DNA of 64,000 nt, from assembly GCA_021776415.1 (NCBI GenBank), contig JAJFFY010000057.1:62001-126000 (forward strand), in the 5' to 3' direction. This DNA comes from Hyphococcus sp. (lineage in GTDB: Bacteria > Pseudomonadota > Alphaproteobacteria > Caulobacterales > Parvularculaceae). The notes under the pieces were generated by a model. The model did no database searches. It saw only the letters and a list, made by a program, of their open reading frames with translations, and was not told the origin of the DNA. Of the stretch, positions 1 through 9,342 are shown one piece after another; the first letter of the stretch is position 1; each line of letters opens with the position of its first letter. A program made the translations under genes and the position numbers.

Positions 1-2361
1 GTCGGTGCGCATCTGTGCTTCGCGGGCGATGTCGTTGTAAGCAGCAAGCATTGCGCTGGCGGCGCCGCGGGCGGCGGCGACTTCATCGCGCGCAGTGGCG
101 AGCGCTTCAGAAACCAGCGCCGCATCGGGCAGGTTTGCGCAGTCGTCAACCAGGCCGCGATGGGCGGTCTCAGTTTCGGCCTGATCTTCAGCAAGGCGCC
201 CTAAGGTTTCGTCAATCGAGCCGATCCGTGCTGCGGCGCGCTCATGCTCGCGCTCCAGTCCGGAAAGCGCGGCGCGTGCGGTATCGAGTGAGCGGCGCGT
301 ATCGGAGAACAGCTGGCGCGCTTCACGCTCGAAAGATTGGCTTGTCTTGAGGGCGCTGGCGGCTTCCTCATGGGCTTGTCGCGCGGTCTGTGCGCCGGTC
401 TCTGCGGCGCTGAAATCACGTTCAAGAACCAGCAACCGATTGCGTTGTTCGAGCCGGATGGCGGCGGCGGTTTTTGCATTGGCATGGGCGACAAACCCGT
501 CCCAGCGCCACAAATCGCCCTCGCGTGAGACTAAACGGCAGCCGGGCTTTAATGCGGCGCAAATACGCGCGCCTTCTTGCGGATCGACAACGCCAATAGA
601 AGCGAGCCGGCGTGTGAGTTGCGTGGGCGCGCGGACAAAATCGCTTAACGGGCGAATGCCGGGCGGCAACGTCGCGGGCGCCATCTCGCCTGACGTCTCA
701 CCAAGCCGCGACCAGTGGGCTGGCGCGGCATCGTCTGTCGCGGCCCCAAGGTCATCGCCAAGGGCGGCGGCGAGTGCGTTTTCATAACCGGGATCAACTG
801 AAATAAGCTCAATCAGCGGCTGCCATTCGTCGCTATCGTCCGTGGCCAGAACCTTGCGTAAGGCTTCACGCTCGGCGTCGATTTCGGTGAGGCTTTGCTC
901 GGCGCTGCGTAATGGTCCGCGTAAGGCGCCTTCACGGTCCTCGGCGCTGCTGCGCTCTTCTTCGGCGCGGTGGTGCGCGGCCTCGGCGGCGTGGACGGCT
1001 TGCTCGGCCGCTGCAAATTTCGCATTCGCCTCTTCCAGCGCGTGCGCCTGCTCCGGCGTCGGCTCGATCAGCTTGCGCTCGTCGTGGAAGGCGGCAATCT
1101 GGTTGGCTATTTTAGCAAGCCGGCTTTCAGCGCCGGCGATATTGGCGCCGAGGGTCTGGCGCCGGGCTTCAAATTCCGCAGCCTCAGCGCTTTTTTCGTC
1201 AAAGGCGCGCTCAATACGTTCAAGCGCTGTGGCGGCTTTGGCTTTTACAGCTTCGGCTTCCACAAGACGGTCGGCCTCGGATGTCTCTCGCGAGGTAAGC
1301 TCGGTCTGTTCAAGCGTCAGCGCCTCGGTGGCTTTCTCGGCGTCTTCGCGCAGGTCTTTTTCGCGTGCAATGTCTTCCTTCAGGCGGCCAATCTCGGCGC
1401 CAAGACGGTTGAGTTCTGCTTCCGCGCGCGCGGCTTCGTCATCGAGGTTTTCTCGCGCGACGGTAAGGCGGTGGAGCGCGGCGGCGGCTTGCGCTTCGGC
1501 GAGGCGCAAAGGCTCGAGCACTGCATGGGCTTCGGTCTGTGCAGTCGTTGAAGCGGCGGCAACGCGCACCGTCTCTTCGATCAGCCCGGCAATTTCGCTA
1601 AGACCGGCAGCGGCTTTTTCCTGCGCGTCTACGGCCTCGCGCCAGCGCAAATAACACAACATCGCCTCGGTGCGGCGAATGTCGCCAGAGACATTGCGAT
1701 AACGCGTCGCCTGACGCGCCTGGCGGGCGAGTGCGCCCTTTTGAGTTTCAAGTTCAGAGATGACATCGTCGAGGCGGTCGATATTTTGCTCCGCCGCACG
1801 CAAGCGCAACTCCGCCTCATGGCGGCGTGAGTGAATGCCGGTGACGCCCGCGGCCTCTTCCAGCAGGCGGCGGCGATTTTGCGGCTTGGCGCTGATAAGC
1901 TCGGCGACCTGGCCCTGTCGCACCAGCGCCGGCGAGTTGGCGCCAGTGGATGCATCAGCAAAGAGAAGCTGCACGTCTTTGGCGCGCACTTCCCTCGAAT
2001 TGATGCGGTAGAGCGACTGCGTGCCCTCGTCTTTGCGGATGATGCGGCGCGATACTTCCAGCACCGCATTGTCATTATATTCAGCCGGGGCCGTGCGATC
2101 GGTATTGTCGAGGGTTAAAATCACCTCCGCCCAATTGCGTGACGGCCGCATCGAGGTGCCGGAAAAGATCACCGCATCCATGCCCTCGCCGCGCAGCGCC
2201 TTGGCCGAGGTCGCGCCCATGACCCAGCGCATCGCTTCAAGCAGGTTCGACTTGCCACAACCATTGGGGCCGACAATACCGGTCAGCCCCTCGCGGATTT
2301 CAAAATCCGTCGGTTCCACAAACGACTTAAACCCGACTAGGCGGACATTGGTAAATTTCAC
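1..2361 (-). CDS. smc: Chromosome segregation protein SMC, N-terminal part (runs off the left edge of the window)
   Basis: Minus-strand reading from a GTG at 2361: MKFTNVRLVGFKSFVEPTDFEIREGLTGIVGPNGCGKSNLLEAMRWVMGA (Walker A), then long coiled coil. Not in the ORF track because it has no stop in the window. Confidence 0.93.
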   Translation of the reverse strand, partial: MKFTNVRLVGFKSFVEPTDFEIREGLTGIVGPNGCGKSNLLEAMRWVMGATSAKALRGEGMDAVIFSGTSMRPSRNWAEVILTLDNTDRTAPAEYNDNAVLEVSRRIIRKDEGTQSLYRINSREVRAKDVQLLFADASTGANSPALVRQGQVAELISAKPQNRRRLLEEAAGVTGIHSRRHEAELRLRAAEQNIDRLDDVISELETQKGALARQARQATRYRNVSGDIRRTEAMLCYLRWREAVDAQEKAAAGLSEIAGLIEETVRVAAASTTAQTEAHAVLEPLRLAEAQAAAALHRLTVARENLDDEAARAEAELNRLGAEIGRLKEDIAREKDLREDAEKATEALTLEQTELTSRETSEADRLVEAEAVKAKAATALERIERAFDEKSAEAAEFEARRQTLGANIAGAESRLAKIANQIAAFHDERKLIEPTPEQAHALEEANAKFAAAEQAVHAAEAAHHRAEEERSSAEDREGALRGPLRSAEQSLTEIDAEREALRKVLATDDSDEWQPLIELISVDPGYENALAAALGDDLGAATDDAAPAHWSRLGETSGEMAPATLPPGIRPLSDFVRAPTQLTRRLASIGVVDPQEGARICAALKPGCRLVSREGDLWRWDGFVAHANAKTAAAIRLEQRNRLLVLERDFSAAETGAQTARQAHEEAASALKTSQSFEREARQLFSDTRRSLDTARAALSGLEREHERAAARIGSIDETLGRLAEDQAETETAHRGLVDDCANLPDAALVSEALATARDEVAAARGAASAMLAAYNDIAREAQMRTD

Positions 2362-2481
2362 TGCGTTTTCCCGGCAAGCTGGGCCCCGGCGCATATATGC
2401 CCGGAAAGCCCTTTAACGTTTAATGACAATGATTGCCGATTCTGCCCTCAAGCCAACCACGGCGTGAGCGCCTGGGGAAAC

Positions 2482-3204
2482 TTATTCTCCCGCTTTTTCA
2501 ATCGCTTCGTCGAGCGCGGCAGACATATCCTCGACCGACGAGAAGTGCCGCACGGTTCCATTGACCACAAAGCTCGGAGTTGACCGGATATCATATTTAT
2601 TGCGCCCTGCATCCACATTCTCGTTCAGAAAAGTCAGCAGCTCCTGACGATTGATGCAAGCGTCAAGGTCATCTTCGCTCATCCCCGCCTGGGCGGCGAT
2701 TTTGATCAGTTCCGATCGCGGGTTTTCGCTGAATATCCAGCCTGTTCGCTGACGCGGATCTCCCTGGGTTTTAAACAGCGTGTCCAGGAGCAGGAAATAA
2801 GCGTCGATGCCGCCCTCATCAGCGGCGCATCGCGCCAGCATTGAGCCGGCAATGGAAAGGTTGGCTGGTGCGGTAGGGAATTCCCGAAACACGAAACGCA
2901 CCTTGCCGGTGTCGATGTAATTTTCTTTGATCGCCGGATAGACCTGTTCATGGAAGGTCGCGCAATGGGGGCAGGTGACGGAAGCGTATTCGATCACCGT
3001 CACTGTTGCGTCGGCGCTGCCGCGGGTCATTTCTGCAAATGCGCCGGTGGCGCTGTTGTCAATAGTCTCGGCTCCGGCGCTGCCTGTGGGCTCGTCGGAA
3101 GAGGCGCCGCCACAAGCAGCCAGCGCGAGCGCGGCTGCGCCAATAACAATATAGGCAGGGCGGAAAGGGAGGGCGGAAAACAACATCACGGGCAGGCCTT
3201 TCAT
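2482..3204 (-). CDS. DsbA-family thiol:disulfide interchange lipoprotein
   Basis: Lipobox-like LALAACGG; thioredoxin-fold motif EYASVTCPHCATFHEQVYP; start chosen at MKGLPVM. Confidence 0.88.
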   Translation of the reverse strand: MKGLPVMLFSALPFRPAYIVIGAAALALAACGGASSDEPTGSAGAETIDNSATGAFAEMTRGSADATVTVIEYASVTCPHCATFHEQVYPAIKENYIDTGKVRFVFREFPTAPANLSIAGSMLARCAADEGGIDAYFLLLDTLFKTQGDPRQRTGWIFSENPRSELIKIAAQAGMSEDDLDACINRQELLTFLNENVDAGRNKYDIRSTPSFVVNGTVRHFSSVEDMSAALDEAIEKAGE

Positions 3205-3313
3205 TAGTTGGCGACGGCGGGGCAACGCCGCAGGAAATCGGCGCCGGCGCGTTCACGCCGGATTTACAGCAAAATCGCGTAAGGCGGCGCCCGGCGCAAG
3301 CCCTCAAATGGCG

Positions 3314-3793
3314 TTATTTACCGCCATTTTTACGGTTTATCGCAGCGCGAAACGACGAAAGCGCCGTCCCCAGCACAGCGTCATCGGCTCCGCCAGGAGG
3401 GGGCTGGCCTTGCCCTGCCTGGGGCGGGGCCGGCGCCGCCGACTGGATAGCCGACTGGATGATTGTGATGCGGTCCACCGCGCCGGGCCCGAGATAGCGG
3501 TTTACCCGGGTCTTTATTGCGTCGGTCTGCATTTGCAACTGCGCGGCGGCGGCGCCGGAAGGGGCATGGATTTCCAGCGTTTTGCCAGGGCCGCGCCCGG
3601 CCAGCCGCCCGGGCCGGCACAAGGCGGCGATATCCGGCCCGGCAATATTCGGCCAGTGATCGCATAGGGCGGGGTCGGCATAGCTGGTTTTTTTCAACAG
3701 CTGTGAGAACACCGAAGCACTGGCGCGGCCGACATTGGGTGCGGCGCGGCGGACGGGTCTGGTGGTCTTAAAGGTCATGGCGGCTTTACGCAT
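3314..3793 (-). CDS. DUF721 / DciA-like protein
   Basis: 159 aa; typical DUF721 pattern; conserved position between smc/dsbA and mutY in alphaproteobacteria. Confidence 0.8.
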   Translation of the reverse strand: MRKAAMTFKTTRPVRRAAPNVGRASASVFSQLLKKTSYADPALCDHWPNIAGPDIAALCRPGRLAGRGPGKTLEIHAPSGAAAAQLQMQTDAIKTRVNRYLGPGAVDRITIIQSAIQSAAPAPPQAGQGQPPPGGADDAVLGTALSSFRAAINRKNGGK

Positions 3794-3821
3794 TGGCTCT
3801 GCGCCACCATACAGGCAAGCG

Positions 3822-4943
3822 ATGGCCTATGAAACGCGCGACGCGAAAAACATTTCCCAAACCCTTGGCAAAACACCTAGGTTGCAAGCCTCTAGGGCGA
3901 AAATTTCCCAAGCGCTGTTGCGCTGGTACGACGCGAATGCGCGCACGCTGCCATGGCGCGTCGGCCCGCATCAGAGCAAGGCTGGGTACAAGCCTGACCC
4001 CTATGCGGTGTGGCTGTCTGAAATCATGTTGCAGCAGACCACGGTGGCGAGTGTTGCGCCGCGGTTTTTGAAGTTTCTGGAGCGCTGGCCGGATATCGCC
4101 GCCATGGCAGCCGCGCCGCTTGACGATGTGCTCGGCGAATGGGCGGGGCTTGGCTATTACGCAAGGGCGCGCAACCTCCACAAATGCGCGGGCGTTGTCG
4201 CAGAACAACATGGCGGAGTATTTCCCTGTACGGAGGATATATTAAAGACACTCCCGGGGGTTGGCGACTATACCGGTGCGGCGATTGCAGCGATTGCGTT
4301 TGGCCGGCCGGCGGTGGTGGTTGACGGCAATATTGAACGCGTCGTTGCGAGGCTATTTGCGATTGACGAGCCCTTGCCGGGCGCCAAAGCACTAATCAAA
4401 CAGCGGGCCGGCGCGATCTGGCCGCAACGGCGGTCTGGTGATTTTGCGCAAGGGCTGATGGATTTGGGCGCTGGGGTCTGTAAACCCAAGGCGCCGTCCT
4501 GTCCTGCTTGTCCGCTGGTTGAGCACTGCGCCGCCTCCCGGCTGGGTCGCGCGCAAGACTTTCCTAACAAGCCAGCGAAAAAGCCAAAACCGTCACGCAA
4601 GGGCGCTGTCTTTGCGCTTGTCGATGCAAAAGGCGAAGTGCTGTTTGAGCGACGCCCGGAAAAGGGTCTGCTTGGCGGCATGCTCGGCCTGCCAGGAAAT
4701 CCGTGGACGGATAAATCAAATAAAGCTATGGCGCATGCGCCAGCAGCGACCAAATGGCGACGCATTGGCGAGGTGACGCATGTTTTCACCCATTTCCACC
4801 TGACGCTCGACGTCTATATCGGCATATCCCCAAAGGGTTTCCGCCGCACGCGCGAACAGCAATGGGTTGTGCCGAAGCAAGCGCGGCTTCCCACCGTCAT
4901 GAAAAAGGCGCTAGACTTGGCATTGAAAGAAAGAGGGGAATGA
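3822..4943 (+). CDS. mutY: A/G-specific adenine glycosylase
   Basis: WLSEIMLQQTTV, LPGVGDYTGAAIAAIAFG helix-hairpin-helix, C-x6-C-x2-C-x5-C iron-sulfur cluster, C-terminal NUDIX-like domain. Start at MAYETRDAK. Confidence 0.95.
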   Translation: MAYETRDAKNISQTLGKTPRLQASRAKISQALLRWYDANARTLPWRVGPHQSKAGYKPDPYAVWLSEIMLQQTTVASVAPRFLKFLERWPDIAAMAAAPLDDVLGEWAGLGYYARARNLHKCAGVVAEQHGGVFPCTEDILKTLPGVGDYTGAAIAAIAFGRPAVVVDGNIERVVARLFAIDEPLPGAKALIKQRAGAIWPQRRSGDFAQGLMDLGAGVCKPKAPSCPACPLVEHCAASRLGRAQDFPNKPAKKPKPSRKGAVFALVDAKGEVLFERRPEKGLLGGMLGLPGNPWTDKSNKAMAHAPAATKWRRIGEVTHVFTHFHLTLDVYIGISPKGFRRTREQQWVVPKQARLPTVMKKALDLALKERGE

Positions 4944-4980
4944 TATGAATTGTAACTTTTTAAAACCCACCACTCCCGCT

Positions 4981-5044
4981 CATTCCGGCGAAAGCCGGAA
5001 TCCAGTCTTTGGCTTATCTGGAACCCGGCTTTCGCCGGGATGGG
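4981..5044. repeat. REP-like imperfect inverted repeat (CATTCCGGCGAAAGCCGGAATCCAG ... CTGGAACCCGGCTTTCGCCGGGATG)
   Basis: Arms 4981-5005 and 5019-5043 are imperfect reverse complements and each contains an internal short palindrome (CCGGCGAAAGCCGG). Confidence 0.85.
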
Positions 5045-5058
5045 TTAATGTGCTCGCA

Positions 5059-5787
5059 ATGATAGGCTTGTTCCTTGTCACATTGGCGCCGGCAAACGCA
5101 CAACAACGTGAAGGCGGCTATTTATATCTTGTAACCACTGTGCGGGCCGCGCCGGGCAAACTTGAAGAATTGATAAATTGGTTCAGCGAGATGAAGTCTG
5201 AGGGTTACTATGATGACGCTGGCGGGTATCCGCCATTCGTTATGCGCCACTCGCAAGGAGATCAGTGGGATTTGCTTATGATTTCACCGATGGAAAGTAT
5301 GATGGCATACTATTCGAAAGCCAGTTCTGAGCGACGCTCTAGCGCCAATCGTAAACATAGTTCGCTAATCACAAAGCCAATCCCGTACCTAGCATTTTCT
5401 GAAGATATCTATGCGCTTGGCCCACCTCTCGAAGTGATTTCAGATGCGTACGAGGAAAATGATTTCTATCACATCGAAATGTTCCATTCGGCGCCGGGGA
5501 TGCTCAATGAACTCATCGGTCAACGGCGCATGGAAAACACTTATCTCGACGCGACCGGCCAGACCACCAACATGATTTTCCGGCGCGCCGCCGGCTCTGA
5601 TGTTGATGTCTTCACCATCGGCTTTCACAAAAACCTTGTGGCTTTCGCTGCGCCGGCGTTTGCAACAGATGAAGATAAAGAGCAGGCGGCAAAAGACGCA
5701 GGCTTTAAAGGCCGGTCCGATATTTCATTTTACCTGCGCTCATTGATTAGCGCTCATCACGACACGCTGGCGGTGAAAGTGGAGTAG
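5059..5787 (+). CDS. Exported protein of unknown function
   Basis: Signal peptide MIGLFLVTLAPANAQQ; the upstream in-frame extension to 4945 is the translated REP element, so a start at 5059 is preferred. Confidence 0.7.
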   Translation: MIGLFLVTLAPANAQQREGGYLYLVTTVRAAPGKLEELINWFSEMKSEGYYDDAGGYPPFVMRHSQGDQWDLLMISPMESMMAYYSKASSERRSSANRKHSSLITKPIPYLAFSEDIYALGPPLEVISDAYEENDFYHIEMFHSAPGMLNELIGQRRMENTYLDATGQTTNMIFRRAAGSDVDVFTIGFHKNLVAFAAPAFATDEDKEQAAKDAGFKGRSDISFYLRSLISAHHDTLAVKVE

Positions 5788-5886
5788 TGGATTGAAGTTT
5801 GCGCCACAGGATCAAATTTTATCGGTAGGCTTTAACATTTCGGCAATAATCATTTATTGATTGTTGCGTGGTAAAACTAGTCTGTT

Positions 5887-6894
5887 ATGGATGGATTCGG
5901 CTCTATATCTGCGTTTCCCGCGCGCCAGATTTTGGCGGTGACGGGAATTCAGGCCAAAGGCCTCGACCGGTTGGTAAATGATCCGGGCGCGGCCCTGCGC
6001 CAGCTTGGCGAGCAATCGTTAACCGCGCGCGCAGATGACGCCAATCATAGTCAACGCCCGGCGCCGATCGCGACCGCGAGCGACCGCTCGCTTTCTGGTG
6101 CGCTGGTGCGCAGCGCTATCGACGCCGCGCGCGGGGGCGCAGAACAGCCTGCCGCCGCACAAAAGCCTGAGCAAACACCGGCGCCGGAAGCCAACGCCAC
6201 GCAAGCCAGCGCTGCCAATGCTGAGGCCAATGCTGACGTCGAGGCTGCTGAGGGGCTGGAAAAAGCCCGCGTGAATTTCGCCGATCAGACGAAGGCCGCC
6301 AGTGAAGACGCGACAGTGGGCCATGACGAAGAGCGCGGGTTCGGCGAGCTGTCGGCGGAAGAAGAAAAAGCCGTTCAGGAATTGAAGGCGCGCGACCGCG
6401 AAGTCCGCGCCCATGAGCAAGCCCACAAGAACACCGCAGGCCGTCATGGCGGCGCGATTTCCTTTTCCTTTCAAAAAGGTCCCGACGGCCAGCAATATGC
6501 AGTAGGCGGCTCAGTGCCGATCGATATGTCTGCGGAAGCCAGCCCCGAGGCGACCATCGCCAAGATGCGCATCGTCGCTGCCGCGGCGTTGGCGCCGGCG
6601 GACCCGTCCGGTCCGGATCGCGCCATCGCCCAGGCTGCGCAAGCCCAGATCATTCAGGCAACCGCCGATGCCCGGGCCGAGCGCCAGGCCGAGGCTGATG
6701 AGCTGCGCCAGGGCGATGAGACCGATGAGGCAGGCGCCCGCCTTGAGTTGTCAGAGGCCGATGAGCCCAGGCCCGACGCGTCAGCTGTCGCAGGCAAGCT
6801 CGCCATTGGTGCGCTAGATAGTCCGTATAAAGTCATTGGAGTAGTAGACTTTAATGCACTTGGCGAGCGCCACGAGAAGAGCATGACCGCGTAA
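5887..6894 (+). CDS. Putative metalloprotease of the CJM1_0395 / SprA-related family
   Basis: VRAHEQAHKNTAGRHGG (HExxH-like) and ISFSFQKGPDGQQYAVGGSVPIDMS...IVAAALAPADPSGPDRAIAQAAQAQI, characteristic of the SprA-related family. Confidence 0.8.
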   Translation: MDGFGSISAFPARQILAVTGIQAKGLDRLVNDPGAALRQLGEQSLTARADDANHSQRPAPIATASDRSLSGALVRSAIDAARGGAEQPAAAQKPEQTPAPEANATQASAANAEANADVEAAEGLEKARVNFADQTKAASEDATVGHDEERGFGELSAEEEKAVQELKARDREVRAHEQAHKNTAGRHGGAISFSFQKGPDGQQYAVGGSVPIDMSAEASPEATIAKMRIVAAAALAPADPSGPDRAIAQAAQAQIIQATADARAERQAEADELRQGDETDEAGARLELSEADEPRPDASAVAGKLAIGALDSPYKVIGVVDFNALGERHEKSMTA

Positions 6895-7112
6895 AACCCA
6901 TTGCCAGCTCAGCAAACTCGCGAAGGAGTGGGCGGGGCTTGCATGCGCCGGATATGTTTTGGACTGTGGCGATCGTATCCCAATTTCATGGTTAACGCGG
7001 GTGCAAACTTCGCTTTGATTTATTTCAAGTTTGTGCTAAATTCGAATCAACCAAGCCTTGAAGTATTTTTTGCAAGTAGTGCTTGGTGTAAGACTGGCGG
7101 CGGGCGCCATGT

Positions 7113-7132
7113 CTAATTATTGTGATAATTAG
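7113..7132 (+). promoter_or_regulatory. Perfect hairpin CTAATTAT-TGTG-ATAATTAG abutting the ribosome-binding site
   Basis: 8-bp perfect arms with 4-nt loop immediately 5' of AGGGGGAG and the ATG at 7139/7142. Confidence 0.55.
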
Positions 7133-7138
7133 GGGGAG

Positions 7139-7720
7139 ATGATGTTTAATATTAAATCAGTAGCGTCAGTGATGGCGCTTGCATCTGCAATGATTTTTGT
7201 ACACACGAATACTGCTCAGGCGGCAGTGTTCGCGACCACAGCGGATACGCAAAATGTTACTTTTTTTGGGTCGGGCATACTTACCGGCGCGCCGGATAAT
7301 GGCGGCGCATTTTTGAGTAACACATTCGATCCTCCGTCCCTGCTGGGTTCAATAACCTTTGGGTTCGGCGTGTCGTTCTTTGATGGCGCCGGCGTCGATT
7401 TTGAACTTATTGATGTAGGCCAAAGTAGTAACGAAATGTACGACGTCGCTCTCAGCGCCGACGGTATATCCTTCTTTTCACTCGGTGTGTTCACAACGCT
7501 AATCAACGGGATCGACATTAACGGGGCGTTTGCCGGTCCTTTCTCGTTCATTCGCGTAACCAATACATCATTAGTGAACTCGGCGGATCTGGATACGGCG
7601 CAAGTGTTTTTCACCGCGCCCGAAATTCCCATCCCAGCGGCTCTTCCATTGTTTTTGAGTGGAATGGGTTTGGTCGGCTTCTTCGGGAAGCGGCGTAGGA
7701 AGAACTTAGTCCAGGCATAA
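7139..7720 (+). CDS. Secreted protein with PEP-CTERM/VPLPA-like C-terminal sorting signal
   Basis: Signal peptide ...ANTAQAA-like; C-terminus EIPIPAALPLFLSGMGLVGFFGKRRRKNLVQA (motif + TM + basic tail). Confidence 0.8.
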   Translation: MMFNIKSVASVMALASAMIFVHTNTAQAAVFATTADTQNVTFFGSGILTGAPDNGGAFLSNTFDPPSLLGSITFGFGVSFFDGAGVDFELIDVGQSSNEMYDVALSADGISFFSLGVFTTLINGIDINGAFAGPFSFIRVTNTSLVNSADLDTAQVFFTAPEIPIPAALPLFLSGMGLVGFFGKRRRKNLVQA

Positions 7721-7730
7721 TCTTCCGCAC

Positions 7731-9254
7731 TTAAAGTCGTCTCTGTGCGAGTTCTGCAAACTCGCACAGCAGAGGCCGCGTCTCGCGCGGGTCGATTATG
7801 TCCTCAACGAGAAATTGCTCCGCGGTGCGGAACGGCGAGGTAACGCGTGCGAGCCGCGCCTTGATTTCGGCAAGCGCAGCGATGGGGTCGTCCGCTTTTT
7901 CAAGCTCTGCTTTATAGGCGACCTCAACGCCGCCCTCCATAGGCAGCGAGCCCCAGTCGCCCGACGGCCAGGCGAAGCGATATTGGAACCGCGTATGGTC
8001 GGACATCGCCGCACCGGCGACGCCGTAAGCCTTGCGAATGATCACGCTGGCCCAGGGAACCGACGCTTCATAGACAGCATTCATCGCCTCAACGCCGCGG
8101 CGGATGGTGGCCGCGCGTTCCGCCTCCAGCCCGATCATGAAGCCGGGATTGTCCACCAAATGAATGACTGGCAGGCGAAACTGCTCTGCAAGCTGAATAA
8201 AGCGTTTGGCTTTTTCCGCCGTATCCGCCGTCCATGAACCGCCAAGGAATGTCGGGTCCGACGCCAGGACTGCCACTGGCCAGCCGTCAAATCGTGCAAA
8301 AGCCGTAATCACCGCGCGGCCCCAGCGCCGGCCCATCTCAAACACCGCCCCCTTAGCGGCGAGCATCTCGAGAATTTTGCGCATGGAATAAGCTTCGCGT
8401 GAATTTTCCGGCACGGCGGAAAGGAGTTTTTCGTCTTTGCGGTTTGGTCTGTCATGGGGCGTTGTGCGCATCGCCCGCGCGCCTGTATGCGCAGGCAGGT
8501 AGGAGAGAAACGCGCGCGCCATCTCGAAAGCTTCATCCTCGCTTGCCGCCTCGTCGTCGATGACGCCATTGCGGGCGTGGATGTCGGCGCCGCCTAATTG
8601 CTCCTTGTCGAGAGCATCACTACCGGCGCCCATGCCTGCGACGACTGCCGGGCCGGCGGTGAAAATCTGCGAAACGCCGCGCACCATCACTGAATAATGG
8701 CTCGCGACCATGCGTGCCGCGCCGAGCCCTGCTGTGGGCCCGAGCGCCAGCGCCACGACCGGCACGGTTTTCAAATTTTTGACCACATGCTCCCAGCCGG
8801 GTACGAAGGGTACGTAAGTGAAGCCCATATCTTCGAGCATTTTGACCGAGCCGCCGCCGCCGGTGCCGTCGATCATACGGATCAGCGGGAGCGTTAATTC
8901 GTGGGCCATCTGTTCGGCCTGGGCAAATTTGCGGTGGATCGCCGCGTCCGCCGCGCCGCCGCGCACGGTGAAATCATCGGCGCTGGCGACCACGGCCTCG
9001 CCATTGATCCGTCCACGGCCGAATATAAAATTCGATGGTGAGAAATCGGCAAGCTCGCCGTCCGCATCATAGGCGCCCTTGCCGGCGATCTTGCCAATCT
9101 CGCGGAAAGAATTTTTATCGAGCAGGCGGCGCAAACGCTCGCGCGCATCAAGCTTGCCGCGCGCCTTCTGGCGCTCAAGCTTTTCCGCCCCGCCCATCTT
9201 CTCGGCAAGGGCCTGGCGGCGTTTGAGTTCTTCGCGTTGTTTGTCCCAGGTCAT
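7731..9254 (-). CDS. Acyl-CoA carboxylase carboxyltransferase (beta) subunit
   Basis: Tandem crotonase-like carboxyltransferase domains; RGRINGEAVVASADDFTVRGG, HLVDNPGFMIG; start chosen at MTWDKQREELKRR. Confidence 0.88.
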   Translation of the reverse strand: MTWDKQREELKRRQALAEKMGGAEKLERQKARGKLDARERLRRLLDKNSFREIGKIAGKGAYDADGELADFSPSNFIFGRGRINGEAVVASADDFTVRGGAADAAIHRKFAQAEQMAHELTLPLIRMIDGTGGGGSVKMLEDMGFTYVPFVPGWEHVVKNLKTVPVVALALGPTAGLGAARMVASHYSVMVRGVSQIFTAGPAVVAGMGAGSDALDKEQLGGADIHARNGVIDDEAASEDEAFEMARAFLSYLPAHTGARAMRTTPHDRPNRKDEKLLSAVPENSREAYSMRKILEMLAAKGAVFEMGRRWGRAVITAFARFDGWPVAVLASDPTFLGGSWTADTAEKAKRFIQLAEQFRLPVIHLVDNPGFMIGLEAERAATIRRGVEAMNAVYEASVPWASVIIRKAYGVAGAAMSDHTRFQYRFAWPSGDWGSLPMEGGVEVAYKAELEKADDPIAALAEIKARLARVTSPFRTAEQFLVEDIIDPRETRPLLCEFAELAQRRL

Positions 9255-9342
9255 GAGGGAATGTTGTAGAGCGAACGCGCTATTGGTAAAGCGCCCTGCG
9301 CAGGCGCCATGATAGATGTAACGACTGCAAGCGGGCGCTTGC

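Noticed and set aside
842-1654. 270-aa plus-strand ORF
   Set aside because: Antisense shadow of smc; Ala/Ser/Arg-rich, no family resemblance. Same for 970-1551 and 347-787.
7000-7139. Sigma-54 promoter upstream of the PEP-CTERM genes
   Set aside because: PrsR/sigma-54 promoters are common for such genes, but no TGGCAC-N5-TTGC match was found upstream of either copy.
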